From Schaedlerella glycyrrhizinilytica_A (GTDB lineage Bacteria > Bacillota > Clostridia > Lachnospirales > Lachnospiraceae): a stretch of 64,000 bases of DNA. Shown one piece after another: positions 34,889 to 43,278 of the stretch. The DNA lies in assembly GCF_042852765.1 (NCBI RefSeq), contig NZ_AP031414.1; one strand, written 5' to 3'. The notes below the pieces were generated by a model. The model ran no database searches, was not told where the DNA came from, and saw only the letters and a list, made by a program, of their open reading frames with translations. Position 1 is the stretch's first letter. Every line of letters starts with the position of its first letter. The translations under genes and the position numbers were made by a program.

Positions 34889-35303
34889 CTACGGCTTCGG
34901 TGATAGCGTTTAAGATCACCTGAGAAGTATAAGGTGTTTCATCCGAGAGCGCAATATGATCAAGGGACTGCGAGTCATAGATCTGATCCGCGATCTCTTC
35001 TAAAGCGGGCTGGACGAGCGGAAACATCGTCGTAACTGTTTCATCCAGATTGGAGAAGCGGATGGAATTGATGCGGGATTCGTCCACGGTGACTTCTACT
35101 TCCAGATTGGTGTTGTTGAGAGTCATTGTAGAAGTGTAGATGCCGGGTGTGTATTTTTCCCTGTCTGCGGATTTTGCATCTCCGCGCCCCGGACGGAACA
35201 TAAAAAGAAGCAAAAGGATCAACAGGATGCCGAGCGCGGCGAAAATCGTAGTATATATGATTTCTTTCATGTGCAGAACGACAATTTTTGTTTTGGAACC
35301 CAT
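34869..35303 (-). CDS. Membrane-anchored FMN-binding-domain-like protein
   Basis: The 144-aa protein has one N-terminal membrane helix (TTIFAALGILLILLLLFMF, about 17-35) followed by an outer domain. Its pattern (PGIYTSTMTLNNTNLEVEVT, then INSIRFSNLDE and DETPYTSQVILNAITEAVEK) follows FMN_bind domains, where an SGATxTS motif attaches FMN. Here the motif reads SDETPYTS, so the Ser/Thr needed for covalent flavin is partly changed and binding is uncertain. ATG 35303 is used, with GGGAGG about 7 nt upstream; the frame stays open to 35462 but without a ribosome site. It is convergent with the small acidic gene and divergent from pth. Confidence 0.7.
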   Translation of the reverse strand: MGSKTKIVVLHMKEIIYTTIFAALGILLILLLLFMFRPGRGDAKSADREKYTPGIYTSTMTLNNTNLEVEVTVDESRINSIRFSNLDETVTTMFPLVQPALEEIADQIYDSQSLDHIALSDETPYTSQVILNAITEAVEKAAAQ

Positions 35304-35375
35304 AAAGAGACCTCCCGATGTGTTTTTTATCATTCTATGATGCAGAACCGGAAAATATACCGGAAGAAGATTTTC

Positions 35376-35404
35376 GTGACAAAACAGAGGGATTCCTGTA
35401 CAAT
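35376..35404 (+). promoter_or_regulatory. Promoter of pth-mfd
   Basis: GTGACA (35376-35381), 17-bp spacer, TACAAT (35399-35404), 72 nt before the pth start. Confidence 0.6.
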
Positions 35405-35476
35405 GGAAACGTATTGCTATATGAAAATGATCAGAAAAACTGTCATGAAAACGACAGATCAAATGAGGTGAAGAAT

Positions 35477-36055
35477 TTGTTTATTATTGTTGGTTTGGGC
35501 AATCCGGGAAAGGAATATGAGGGTACACGCCATAATGTTGGATTTGAAGTGATAGACCGGATCGCAGAAAAATATAATATTGCTGTGGATGGAAAAAAAC
35601 ACCGCGCTCTGATCGGAAAAGGGATGATCGGCGGTCAAAAAGTGATCCTTGCAAAACCGCAGACGTACATGAATCTGAGCGGGGAGAGTGTGCGAAGTCT
35701 TTTGGATTATTATAAGGTGGACGAGACTGAAGAATTGCTTGTGATCTATGATGATATCAGTATGGAAAACGGGCAGATCCGGATCCGTGCAAAAGGAAGC
35801 GCAGGCGGACATAACGGGATCAAAAATATCATTGCGCATCTGAACGGACAGGTTTTCCCGCGGATCAAAGTCGGCGTAGGGGAAAAGCCGCCGCGTTATG
35901 ATCTGGCGGATTATGTGCTCGGCCATTTTTCAAAAGCGGAGCAGGAATTGATGGAAGAGGGATATGACCATGCGCTCCACGCCGCAGAACAGATCATAGA
36001 CGGTGAGATCACAGCGGCGATGAACGAATATAACCGGAAAAAGAAAGAAGTATAA
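35477..36055 (+). CDS. pth: Peptidyl-tRNA hydrolase
   Basis: The 192-aa enzyme cleaves peptidyl-tRNA released from stalled ribosomes. Family landmarks are IIVGLGNPGKEYEGTRHNVGF with the catalytic His, KPQTYMNLSGESV with the tRNA-contacting Asn, YDDISMENGQIRIRAKGSAGGHNGI and the ending VLGHFSKAEQELM. UUG 35477 is chosen: GAGGTG lies 6 nt upstream and gives the usual short N terminus before IIVGLGNPG. A GUG at 35468 is in frame but is part of that ribosome site, and the longer frame from 35318 runs through the promoter. mfd follows after 38 nt, an arrangement also seen in B. subtilis. Confidence 0.95.
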   Translation: MFIIVGLGNPGKEYEGTRHNVGFEVIDRIAEKYNIAVDGKKHRALIGKGMIGGQKVILAKPQTYMNLSGESVRSLLDYYKVDETEELLVIYDDISMENGQIRIRAKGSAGGHNGIKNIIAHLNGQVFPRIKVGVGEKPPRYDLADYVLGHFSKAEQELMEEGYDHALHAAEQIIDGEITAAMNEYNRKKKEV

Positions 36056-36093
36056 AAAAGAAAGAGAACAGACAAAAAGGAAGTAGGAAGATC

Positions 36094-39000
36094 GTGAAAG
36101 CATTGACAGTACCGCTTACCGAACTGGCGGATTATCAGGAAATGATTCGGATAAGAACAAAAGAATATGGGGTATTGCAGATCACGGGATGTGTGAATTC
36201 GCAGAAAACATATCTGATGTATGCGCTTGGTCAGGAAATCCGCTTTCGGCTGGGGATCTATTCTTCCGATGAAAAAGCAAAGCAGGCGTATGAGGAGCAT
36301 CGTTTTCTGGAGGAAAACACTTATTACTATCCGGCGAAAGATCTGCTGTTTTATCATGCGGACATCAAGGGCAAATATCTGCTCAGTCAGCGGATGGAGG
36401 TTGTGCGCGCGCTGATGGAGCTGGAAGAGGGACGGGAGATCACCGTTCTGACAACTGCGGATGCACTGCTGGACGGACTTCCGCCGATGAAAAAACTGGC
36501 AAAGTACAAAGTACAGATTGCTGTCGGTGACACACTGGATTTTACAGAACTGCAGGAAGAGCTTGTGTCTATGGGGTACGAGCGGGAAGCGGAAATTGCG
36601 GGACCCGGGCAGTTTGCTGTGCGGGGCGGGATTCTCGATCTTTATCCGCTGACGGAGGAATTTCCGATCCGTGTGGAACTCTGGGGAGATGAGGTAGATT
36701 CGATCCGCAGTTTCGATGTGGAGAGTCAAAGGTCTATTGAGAATCTGCAGTCCGCCGTGATCTATCCGGCGGCGGAACTGGAATTGGAACAGGGAGAACA
36801 TGCATCGTTTCTCGATTATTTTCCGAAAGAAGAAACACTGGTGTTTCTGGATGAGCCGATCCGGCTTTTAGAGCGGATGGATGAGGCGGAAGAAGAGTAC
36901 CGGGAAAGCCTGAAGAACCGTGAAGCGATGGAGATGGAGGCGGAGACCGCGGCGCTTTCGCAGGTTTTTTCCGTGGAAGAAGTGACGGCGAAGATCAATC
37001 AGAGGTATGGAATCGCATTTACGATGCTGGAATCCAAATGCGGGAACTTTCATCTGCGGAAAACGTATTCGATCCAGACGAAAAGCGTCAACCCGTATAA
37101 TAACAGCTTCGAGATGCTTACGAGAGATCTGAAGCGTCTGAAACGAAGCGGCTACCGGGTTGTACTGCTCTCCGGATCGAGGACACGGGCGAAGCGCCTT
37201 GCGGAAGATCTGCGGGACTATGATCTGAGCAGCTTTTACAGTGAAGATGCCGACCGGGAAGTTCAGGATGGGGAGATCCTCGTCAGTTACGGGCATGTGA
37301 CAGAGGGGTACGAATACCCGATGCTGAAATTCATGGTCATTTCGGAGACAGATATTTTCGGTCGGAAAAAAAGAAAGAAAAAGCGGCATAAAACATACAG
37401 CGGACAGAAAATACAGGATTTCAGCGAATTAAAAGTCGGAGATTATGTAGTCCATGAAAATCATGGTCTCGGTATTTATGAGGGTATCGAAAAGATCCAG
37501 GTCGACAAAGTGACAAAAGACTATATGAAGATCAGCTATGCCGGAGGCGGCGCGCTTTACATTCTGGCGACACAGCTGGATCTGATCCAGAAATATGCGG
37601 GAAGCGATGCGAAAAAGCCAAAACTCAACAAGCTTGGCACGAGCCAGTGGACGAAGACGAAAAGTCAGGTGAAGCATGCGGTCAAGCTGGTCGCAAAAGA
37701 TCTTGTGGAACTGTATGCGGCAAGGCAGGAAGCAGACGGATATATGTATGAGCCGGATACGGTATGGCAGAAAGAATTTGAGGAAATGTTTCCGTTTGAG
37801 GAGACGGAGGATCAATTACAGGCGATCGAAGATACAAAGCGTGATATGGAAAGCCATAAGATCATGGACCGGCTTGTATGCGGAGACGTCGGATACGGAA
37901 AGACGGAGATCGCGATCCGCGCGGCGTTTAAGGCGGTGCAGGAGGGAAAACAAGTTGTCTACCTTGTACCGACGACGATTTTGGCACAGCAGCATTACAA
38001 TACGTTTGTGCAGCGGATGAAAGATTTTCCGGTTCGGGTCGATCTGCTGTGCCGGTTCAAGACGTCGGCAGAGCAGAAAAAGACAGTGGAAGATCTGAAA
38101 AAGGGGCTGGTCGATGTTGTGATCGGAACCCATCGCGTGTTGTCCAAAGATGTGGAATATAAAGATCTGGGACTTCTGATCATAGATGAAGAGCAGCGTT
38201 TCGGTGTCGCTCATAAAGAAAAGATCAAAAAACTCAAAGAGAATGTAGATGTGCTGACCCTTACTGCGACGCCGATCCCGCGGACCCTGCATATGAGCCT
38301 GATCGGGATCCGGGATATGAGTGTATTGGAGGAAGCGCCGATCGACCGTATGCCGATCCAGACGTATGTGATGGAATACAATGAGGAAATGGTGCGTGAG
38401 GCGATCGAGCGTGAACTTTCCAGAGACGGTCAGGTGTATTATGTGTACAACCGGGTCAACGACATTGCGGATGTGGCAGGCAGGGTACAGCAGCTTGTAC
38501 CGGATGCGGTCGTCTCCTATGCGCATGGGCAGATGAACGAGCGTCAGCTGGAAAATATCATGTGTGATTTTATCAACGGAGATATTGACGTACTGGTATC
38601 GACGACGATCATAGAGACGGGGCTTGATATTTCCAATGCAAATACGATGATCATCCACGATGCGGATCGGATGGGGCTTTCCCAGTTGTATCAGCTTCGC
38701 GGGCGGGTAGGGCGCTCCAACCGGATGGCGTACGCGTTTTTATTGTACCGCAAAGATAAGCTGTTAAAAGAAGTGGCGGAAAAACGGCTGGCAGCGATCC
38801 GGGAATTTACCGATCTCGGTTCGGGGATCAAGATCGCAATGCGGGATCTGGAGATACGCGGCGCGGGAAATCTGCTTGGTGCGGAACAGCACGGTCATAT
38901 GGAGGCTGTCGGATATGATCTGTACTGTAAGATGCTCGGGGAAGCGGTGCGTCAGGAAAAAGGCGAACTGGATGAGGATATTTTCACGACGACAATGGAT

Positions 39001-39447
39001 TTGAATCTGGATGCGTATATCCCGGACAGTTATATTCCGAATGAATATCAGAAACTGGATATTTACAAGCGGATCGCCGGAATTGAGAATGAAGAAGAGA
39101 TGGACGATATGCTGGAAGAGCTGATCGACCGTTTCGGAGACATTCCGCGGAAAGTACAGCAGCTCTTGAATATTGCGGGATTAAAAGCGCTGGCGCATTC
39201 TGCATATGTGACGTCGGTGGAACAGAAAGAGAATACGTTCCGGATCCAGATGTATGAGAAAGCCAAGGTGAAGCCGGAGAAGATTCCGGGGCTGATCGAG
39301 GCATATCGCGGTTCCCTGGTCTTTAAGATGGAAAATCCGCCATATTTCCTTTATGAGAAAAAATACCGGAATAAAAAAGAAAAGGATGAGGATATTCTGG
39401 AACTTGTGAAAAAGCTGTTAAATGATATAAAAAGCTTGTTAGAATAA
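36094..39447 (+). CDS. mfd: Transcription-repair coupling factor Mfd
   Basis: This 1117-aa SF2 translocase removes RNA polymerase stalled at lesions and recruits UvrA. The N-terminal UvrB-homology part has GQFAVRGGILDLYPLTEEFP. The RNA-polymerase-interaction domain begins near GDYVVHENHGLGIYEGIEKI. The motor domain has Walker A GDVGYGKTEIAIRAAFKA, IIDEEQRFGV, TATPIPRTLHMSL, TTIIETGLDI and QLRGRVGRSNRMAY. The C-terminal TRCF domain follows. Length is normal (about 1150). GUG 36094 is preceded by AGGAAG. The end of the gene contains the -35 of the next gene's promoter. Confidence 0.96.
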   Translation: MKALTVPLTELADYQEMIRIRTKEYGVLQITGCVNSQKTYLMYALGQEIRFRLGIYSSDEKAKQAYEEHRFLEENTYYYPAKDLLFYHADIKGKYLLSQRMEVVRALMELEEGREITVLTTADALLDGLPPMKKLAKYKVQIAVGDTLDFTELQEELVSMGYEREAEIAGPGQFAVRGGILDLYPLTEEFPIRVELWGDEVDSIRSFDVESQRSIENLQSAVIYPAAELELEQGEHASFLDYFPKEETLVFLDEPIRLLERMDEAEEEYRESLKNREAMEMEAETAALSQVFSVEEVTAKINQRYGIAFTMLESKCGNFHLRKTYSIQTKSVNPYNNSFEMLTRDLKRLKRSGYRVVLLSGSRTRAKRLAEDLRDYDLSSFYSEDADREVQDGEILVSYGHVTEGYEYPMLKFMVISETDIFGRKKRKKKRHKTYSGQKIQDFSELKVGDYVVHENHGLGIYEGIEKIQVDKVTKDYMKISYAGGGALYILATQLDLIQKYAGSDAKKPKLNKLGTSQWTKTKSQVKHAVKLVAKDLVELYAARQEADGYMYEPDTVWQKEFEEMFPFEETEDQLQAIEDTKRDMESHKIMDRLVCGDVGYGKTEIAIRAAFKAVQEGKQVVYLVPTTILAQQHYNTFVQRMKDFPVRVDLLCRFKTSAEQKKTVEDLKKGLVDVVIGTHRVLSKDVEYKDLGLLIIDEEQRFGVAHKEKIKKLKENVDVLTLTATPIPRTLHMSLIGIRDMSVLEEAPIDRMPIQTYVMEYNEEMVREAIERELSRDGQVYYVYNRVNDIADVAGRVQQLVPDAVVSYAHGQMNERQLENIMCDFINGDIDVLVSTTIIETGLDISNANTMIIHDADRMGLSQLYQLRGRVGRSNRMAYAFLLYRKDKLLKEVAEKRLAAIREFTDLGSGIKIAMRDLEIRGAGNLLGAEQHGHMEAVGYDLYCKMLGEAVRQEKGELDEDIFTTTMDLNLDAYIPDSYIPNEYQKLDIYKRIAGIENEEEMDDMLEELIDRFGDIPRKVQQLLNIAGLKALAHSAYVTSVEQKENTFRIQMYEKAKVKPEKIPGLIEAYRGSLVFKMENPPYFLYEKKYRNKKEKDEDILELVKKLLNDIKSLLE

Positions 39448-39464
39448 GTGAAACGTCTTATAAT
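39436..39464 (+). promoter_or_regulatory. Promoter of the foldase lipoprotein gene
   Basis: TTGTTA (39436-39441), 17-bp spacer, perfect TATAAT (39459-39464), overlapping the mfd stop. The leader holds a small hairpin, ACGAAGCG/CGCTTCGT (39517-39543), with a purine-rich loop near the start codon. Confidence 0.7.
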
Positions 39465-39554
39465 GTTAAATTAACAAGGCGCTGATTTTTTGATACAGCG
39501 GGAAAAGAAAGGAGAGACGAAGCGGGGGAGGAAAACGCTTCGTACAAAAGAGTT

Positions 39555-40619
39555 ATGAAACAGTCGGTAAAACGGATGGCAGTTTTGATAGCGGCGGGAG
39601 CATTGGCACTGACTTCGCTGACAGGCTGTACATCTTTTGATAATGATGATGCAGTTGCAACAGTCGGAAAGGAAGAGATCCCGGCAGGGGTTGCCAACTT
39701 TTATGCGAGAATGCAGCAGGCGCAGTATGAGACTTATTACGCGCCGATGATGGGCACAACGGGAGAGGCGCTCTGGCAGCAGGAGATGGAAGAGGGAAAG
39801 ACGTATGAAGAAAGCACAAAGGAAACACTTCTTCTGAATCTGGAAAATCTGTATCTGATCAGACAGCATGCGGAGGAATACGAAGTTGCCTTGACGGAAG
39901 AGGATACAAAAGCGATCGAGGAAGTTGCAAAAAAATTCGACGAAGACAATGCTTTGGAAGAGAAAGAAGCCGTGTCCGGATATAAGAAATATATCGAAGA
40001 ATATCTGGAACTTGTTACGATCCAGAGCCGGATGGATCCAAAGATGAAAGAGGGCGTGAACGAGGATGTGTCGGATGAAGAAGCCGCACAGAAAAGTATG
40101 AAATATGTCTATTTCCCGTACAGCACGACAGATGCGGACGGAAATACAAAAGATCTGACCGAGGATGAGAAAAAAGAATTAAAAAAGACGGCGCAGACAT
40201 TTGCGGATACATTAAAAGCAAGTGAGACAAAAGATATCGATGCACTGGCTCAAAAGAGCGGGTATGAAGTAAAAACAACGACGTTTGACAGTGAATCCAC
40301 AGCGCCGAACGCAGACCTTGTCAAAGCATTGGATGCACTGACAACGGAGGGCGACGTGACCGATGTGATCGAGTCTGACTACGGAATCTATGTCGGAAAA
40401 CTGACGAGTCTTCTGGATCGGGAAGCAACGGATACGGAGAAAACGAATATCGTTGCGCAGAGAAAACAGGAACAGTATGATTCGCTTCTTGCAGATTGGA
40501 GAAAAGAGACGGAGATCACGGAAAACAAGAAAGTATGGAATAAGATCGATTTTGAGAAACAGGGCGTAACGGCAAAGCAGAGTGACGATCAGTATGACGA
40601 TGCCGCGGATGCAGAGTAG
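39555..40619 (+). CDS. PrsA/SurA-like foldase lipoprotein (peptidyl-prolyl isomerase family)
   Basis: The 354-aa exported lipoprotein has a signal ending in the lipobox SLTGC (C25). An N-terminal SurA/PrsA-type helical chaperone region (about 30-165) is followed by a parvulin-like domain (about 175-300, with MKYVYFPYSTTDADGN and a Gln/Lys-rich helix). It would help fold secreted proteins on the outer face of the membrane. Parvulin active-site residues are not clearly conserved, so it may be a chaperone without isomerase activity. It has its own promoter. A large multi-hairpin repeat element and a terminator lie behind it. Confidence 0.84.
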   Translation: MKQSVKRMAVLIAAGALALTSLTGCTSFDNDDAVATVGKEEIPAGVANFYARMQQAQYETYYAPMMGTTGEALWQQEMEEGKTYEESTKETLLLNLENLYLIRQHAEEYEVALTEEDTKAIEEVAKKFDEDNALEEKEAVSGYKKYIEEYLELVTIQSRMDPKMKEGVNEDVSDEEAAQKSMKYVYFPYSTTDADGNTKDLTEDEKKELKKTAQTFADTLKASETKDIDALAQKSGYEVKTTTFDSESTAPNADLVKALDALTTEGDVTDVIESDYGIYVGKLTSLLDREATDTEKTNIVAQRKQEQYDSLLADWRKETEITENKKVWNKIDFEKQGVTAKQSDDQYDDAADAE

Positions 40620-40633
40620 AAAATCAGAATAGA

Positions 40634-40903
40634 GTCGATGTACAAGGGGAAACACGCCTCAAACCGCGTAATTTCGGTGATTTTCAGCGTTATCCTCAAT
40701 CAGCGTACGTCCAGTACGCTTCAATCGTCTGCCTTGAAAATCACCGAATTATCTGCGGTTGAGGTCGGTGAGTCGAGAAGAGACAAATCTAAGCCTCTTT
40801 TAGGCACTTGAACGACGCGTACAGAGACGTACGCGGAGTGAAAGTAACAACAAAGAGGCTTAGATTTGCTCTTCATCGACCGTTTTGCCCCTTGTACACC
40901 GAC
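40634..40903 (+). repeat. 270-bp multi-hairpin repeat element, long form
   Basis: An outer inverted repeat (40634-40649 with 40888-40903, 15 of 16 pairs) encloses two long stems. Stem 1 is 40657-40686 with 40735-40764, with a few bulges. Stem 2 is 40777-40800 with 40852-40874, 23 pairs and one bulge. Each stem carries a 7-bp apical hairpin: AGCGTAC/GTACGCT (40702-40720) and CGCGTAC/GTACGCG (40816-40835). The fold is a three-way junction. The same ends, with the middle missing, occur at 9518-9563. There is no open frame of convincing quality, no transposase and no visible target duplication. It may be a MITE-like element or a structured RNA. Confidence 0.8.
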
Positions 40904-40917
40904 GCTATGGATAGAAC

Positions 40918-40959
40918 AAGTACAGAACGAGTGTTTGCAAGCTCGTTCTGTACTTTTAT
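40918..40959 (+). terminator. Intrinsic terminator after the repeat element
   Basis: AAGTACAGAACGAG (40918-40931) pairs perfectly with CTCGTTCTGTACTT (40942-40955), followed by TTATTTT. It probably ends the foldase transcript after the repeat element. The stretch 40980-41080 behind it shows no gene or clear structure. Confidence 0.85.
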
Positions 40960-40971
40960 TTTGGGTTCTGC

Positions 40972-40977
40972 TATAAT
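40972..40977 (+). promoter_or_regulatory. Extended -10 promoter of the RmlD-like gene
   Basis: TATAAT (40972-40977) with TG one base upstream. A -35 match (TGTACT, 40949-40954) is weak and falls inside the terminator stem. Confidence 0.45.
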
Positions 40978-41095
40978 GGCAGAGAGAATGGCGGAGACTA
41001 TATCAGAGGCTGTAACAGAGATTATGGCGGCAGAGAGAAAACGTGCAGTAGGATGTAAAAATGCGGCAGTATACAAATGTGCAGGAGGAATGAAA

Positions 41096-41962
41096 ATGAG
41101 TTATGATTACGGAAAGATATGGGTGGCGGGAGCAAACGGCCGTGTGGGACGTATGATCCGGAATATGTTGGATATGCGGGATGTGGAACTGTTTGAGACA
41201 GATAAAGAAGATCTGGATATTACGTCGGCGGAGGAGGTGACGTTGTTCGGACTTCGTAACCGTCCGAATACGATCATCAACTGTGCCGGACTGACGGATA
41301 CAGAACTCTGTGAACGGAACGTGGAAGAAGCTTATAAGGTTAATGCGCTTGGTGCAAGAAATCTGAGCGCCGTAGCGAGGAAATTGGATGCGAGGATCAT
41401 CCAGTTATCGACGGATGATGTGTTCAGTTCTTCCGAAGACCGGAAATTTCATGAATTTGACACGCCAAAACCGGTGACAGTATATGGAAAGTCAAAATTA
41501 GCCGGTGAGAATTTTGTGAAAGAACTGGCGCCGAAGCATTTGATCATTCGCAGTTCATGGGTATATGGAAAAGGCGGAGCAAATTTTGTCAATATGATCA
41601 TAGAGAAAGCGAAAAAAGGGGAACAGATCCAAGTGCCGGATGATGAGTTTGCGCTTCCGACAAGTGCGGCGGAACTTTCCAAAGTGATCATCCGTCTGAT
41701 CCAAAAAGAGCAGGAGGGAATTTACCATGCAGTCTGCGGCGGAGTACGGTGCAGCCGCTATGAACTCGCAAAAGAGATCGTACGTTTGCTTGGAAAGGAC
41801 GAATCACTTTTGATTCCGGCGGCTTTGCGGGAACTGGATTCGAAATTACAGGGACCGGATTATACGGTTTTGGACAATATGATGCTTCGGATGTGTGAAA
41901 TAGAAGAGCCGAAAGACTGGAAAGAAGCGCTTGCGGATTATATAAAAGATCAGGAACGGTAA
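41096..41962 (+). CDS. RmlD-like NAD(P)-dependent sugar nucleotide reductase (extended SDR)
   Basis: This 288-aa protein has the Rossmann start VAGANGRVGRMIRNM (GxxGxxG), then NCAGLTDTELCERNVEEAY, the active-site region STDDVFSSSE and Y-x-x-x-K in TVYGKSKLAGE. These fit RmlD-type dTDP-4-dehydrorhamnose reductases, and RmlD-like sugar reductase chemistry is the best guess. No other dTDP-rhamnose gene (rmlA, B or C) is near, so the true substrate is open. ATG 41096 has AGGAGG 7 nt upstream; the frame extends back to 40808, but that part lies inside the repeat element and terminator. A symporter gene follows after 23 nt. Confidence 0.82.
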   Translation: MSYDYGKIWVAGANGRVGRMIRNMLDMRDVELFETDKEDLDITSAEEVTLFGLRNRPNTIINCAGLTDTELCERNVEEAYKVNALGARNLSAVARKLDARIIQLSTDDVFSSSEDRKFHEFDTPKPVTVYGKSKLAGENFVKELAPKHLIIRSSWVYGKGGANFVNMIIEKAKKGEQIQVPDDEFALPTSAAELSKVIIRLIQKEQEGIYHAVCGGVRCSRYELAKEIVRLLGKDESLLIPAALRELDSKLQGPDYTVLDNMMLRMCEIEEPKDWKEALADYIKDQER

Positions 41963-41985
41963 AGAGAAAAAAGAAAGGAAATGAG

Positions 41986-43275
41986 ATGGAGAAAAAACAG
42001 GAGAAAAAGAAACTTGGGTTGACAACGTTGATTTTTATCAGTCTTCTTCTGGGAGCCGGATTCGGAATCATTCTGCATTACTGGATACCGGAGGGATATG
42101 TGCGTGATACGGTGATCATCAACGGCGTATTTTATGTGGTAGGAAACGGATTTTTGCGTGCGATGCAGATGCTTGTCGTACCGCTTGTATTTTGTTCGAT
42201 CGTCTGCGGAAGTATGTCAATCGGAGATACAAAAACACTCGGAAAAGTGGGTGTGAAAGCGATGGGATTTTATCTGGTGACGACAGCGCTTGCGATCACG
42301 CTTGCTTTAAGCGTGGCAAATCTGATCGATCCGGGTGTGGGAATGGATGTCAGCAGTTTAGAGACGGCGGAGGTAGCAGAGGCGGCGGAGAATATAAGTT
42401 TTGCGGATACATTACTGAATATTATCCCGAAAAACCCGATTCAGGGACTGGCAGAGGGAAATATGCTGCAGATCATCTTTTTCGCGATCTTCGTCGGGAT
42501 ATTGCTTGCAAAGCGCGGAGAGAGAAGCGTGGCGGTCGCTCAGTTTTTCTCACAGTTTAACGATCTGATGATGGATATGACGATGGCTGTGATGAAAGCG
42601 GCTCCGATCGGAGTATTCTGCCTGATCGCAAAGACATTTGCAGGGATTGGTTTCGATGCATTTCTTCCGATGCTGAAATATATGGCGGCAGTTTTCTTAG
42701 CATTGATGCTTCAGGGATTTGGAGTATACCAGATTTTACTGAAGTTGCTGACGGGACTGAATCCGATCAAGTTTATCAAGAAATTCTTCCCGGTCATGGC
42801 ATTTGCATTTTCTACGGCGACCTCAAATGCGACGATCCCGTTGTCGATCGAGACGCTGGACAAAAAGATGGGAGTGTCAAAGCGGATCTCTTCCTTTACA
42901 ATTCCGCTTGGTGCTACGATCAATATGGATGGAACTGCGATCATGCAGGGCGTAGCGGTTGTATTTGTATCCCAGGCATTCGGGATTCCTCTGACATTGA
43001 CAGATTATCTGACCGTCATCGCAACGGCAACGATCGCTTCGATCGGAACCGCGGGCGTGCCGAGTGTCGGTCTGATCACATTGTCTATGGTATTTACTTC
43101 GGTGGGACTTCCGGTGGAGGGAATCGCGCTGATCATGGGTATCGACAGAATTTTGGATATGACGAGGACGGCGGTGAATATTACAGGCGATGCGGTATGT
43201 ACGACAATTATTGCACATCAGAATAAAGAACTTCGCCGGGAAGTTTATGAGAGGATGGAGCAGAAAGGGGAGTAA
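41986..43275 (+). CDS. Dicarboxylate/amino acid:cation symporter (DAACS family)
   Basis: The 429-aa membrane protein has about eight helices plus two re-entrant loops. It carries DAACS signatures: MQMLVVPLVFCSIVCGSMS, FSTATSNATIPLSIETL (the serine-rich loop), GATINMDGTAIMQGVAVVF (the NMDGT motif) and DRILDMTRTAVNITGDAV. Members take up glutamate, aspartate, serine/threonine or C4-dicarboxylates with Na+ or H+. The exact substrate cannot be read here. GAAAGGA precedes ATG 41986. The HipA-like gene starts 3 nt after its stop, so the two are co-transcribed. Confidence 0.92.
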   Translation: MEKKQEKKKLGLTTLIFISLLLGAGFGIILHYWIPEGYVRDTVIINGVFYVVGNGFLRAMQMLVVPLVFCSIVCGSMSIGDTKTLGKVGVKAMGFYLVTTALAITLALSVANLIDPGVGMDVSSLETAEVAEAAENISFADTLLNIIPKNPIQGLAEGNMLQIIFFAIFVGILLAKRGERSVAVAQFFSQFNDLMMDMTMAVMKAAPIGVFCLIAKTFAGIGFDAFLPMLKYMAAVFLALMLQGFGVYQILLKLLTGLNPIKFIKKFFPVMAFAFSTATSNATIPLSIETLDKKMGVSKRISSFTIPLGATINMDGTAIMQGVAVVFVSQAFGIPLTLTDYLTVIATATIASIGTAGVPSVGLITLSMVFTSVGLPVEGIALIMGIDRILDMTRTAVNITGDAVCTTIIAHQNKELRREVYERMEQKGE

Positions 43276-43278
43276 AGG

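Noticed and set aside
37816..38658. 280-codon minus-strand frame inside mfd
   Set aside because: Antisense shadow of a highly conserved gene; composition is unlike a real protein.
40808..41095. Long upstream extension of the RmlD-like reading frame
   Set aside because: It runs through the repeat element and a strong terminator, and the real ribosome site AGGAGG with ATG 41096 fits the Rossmann start.
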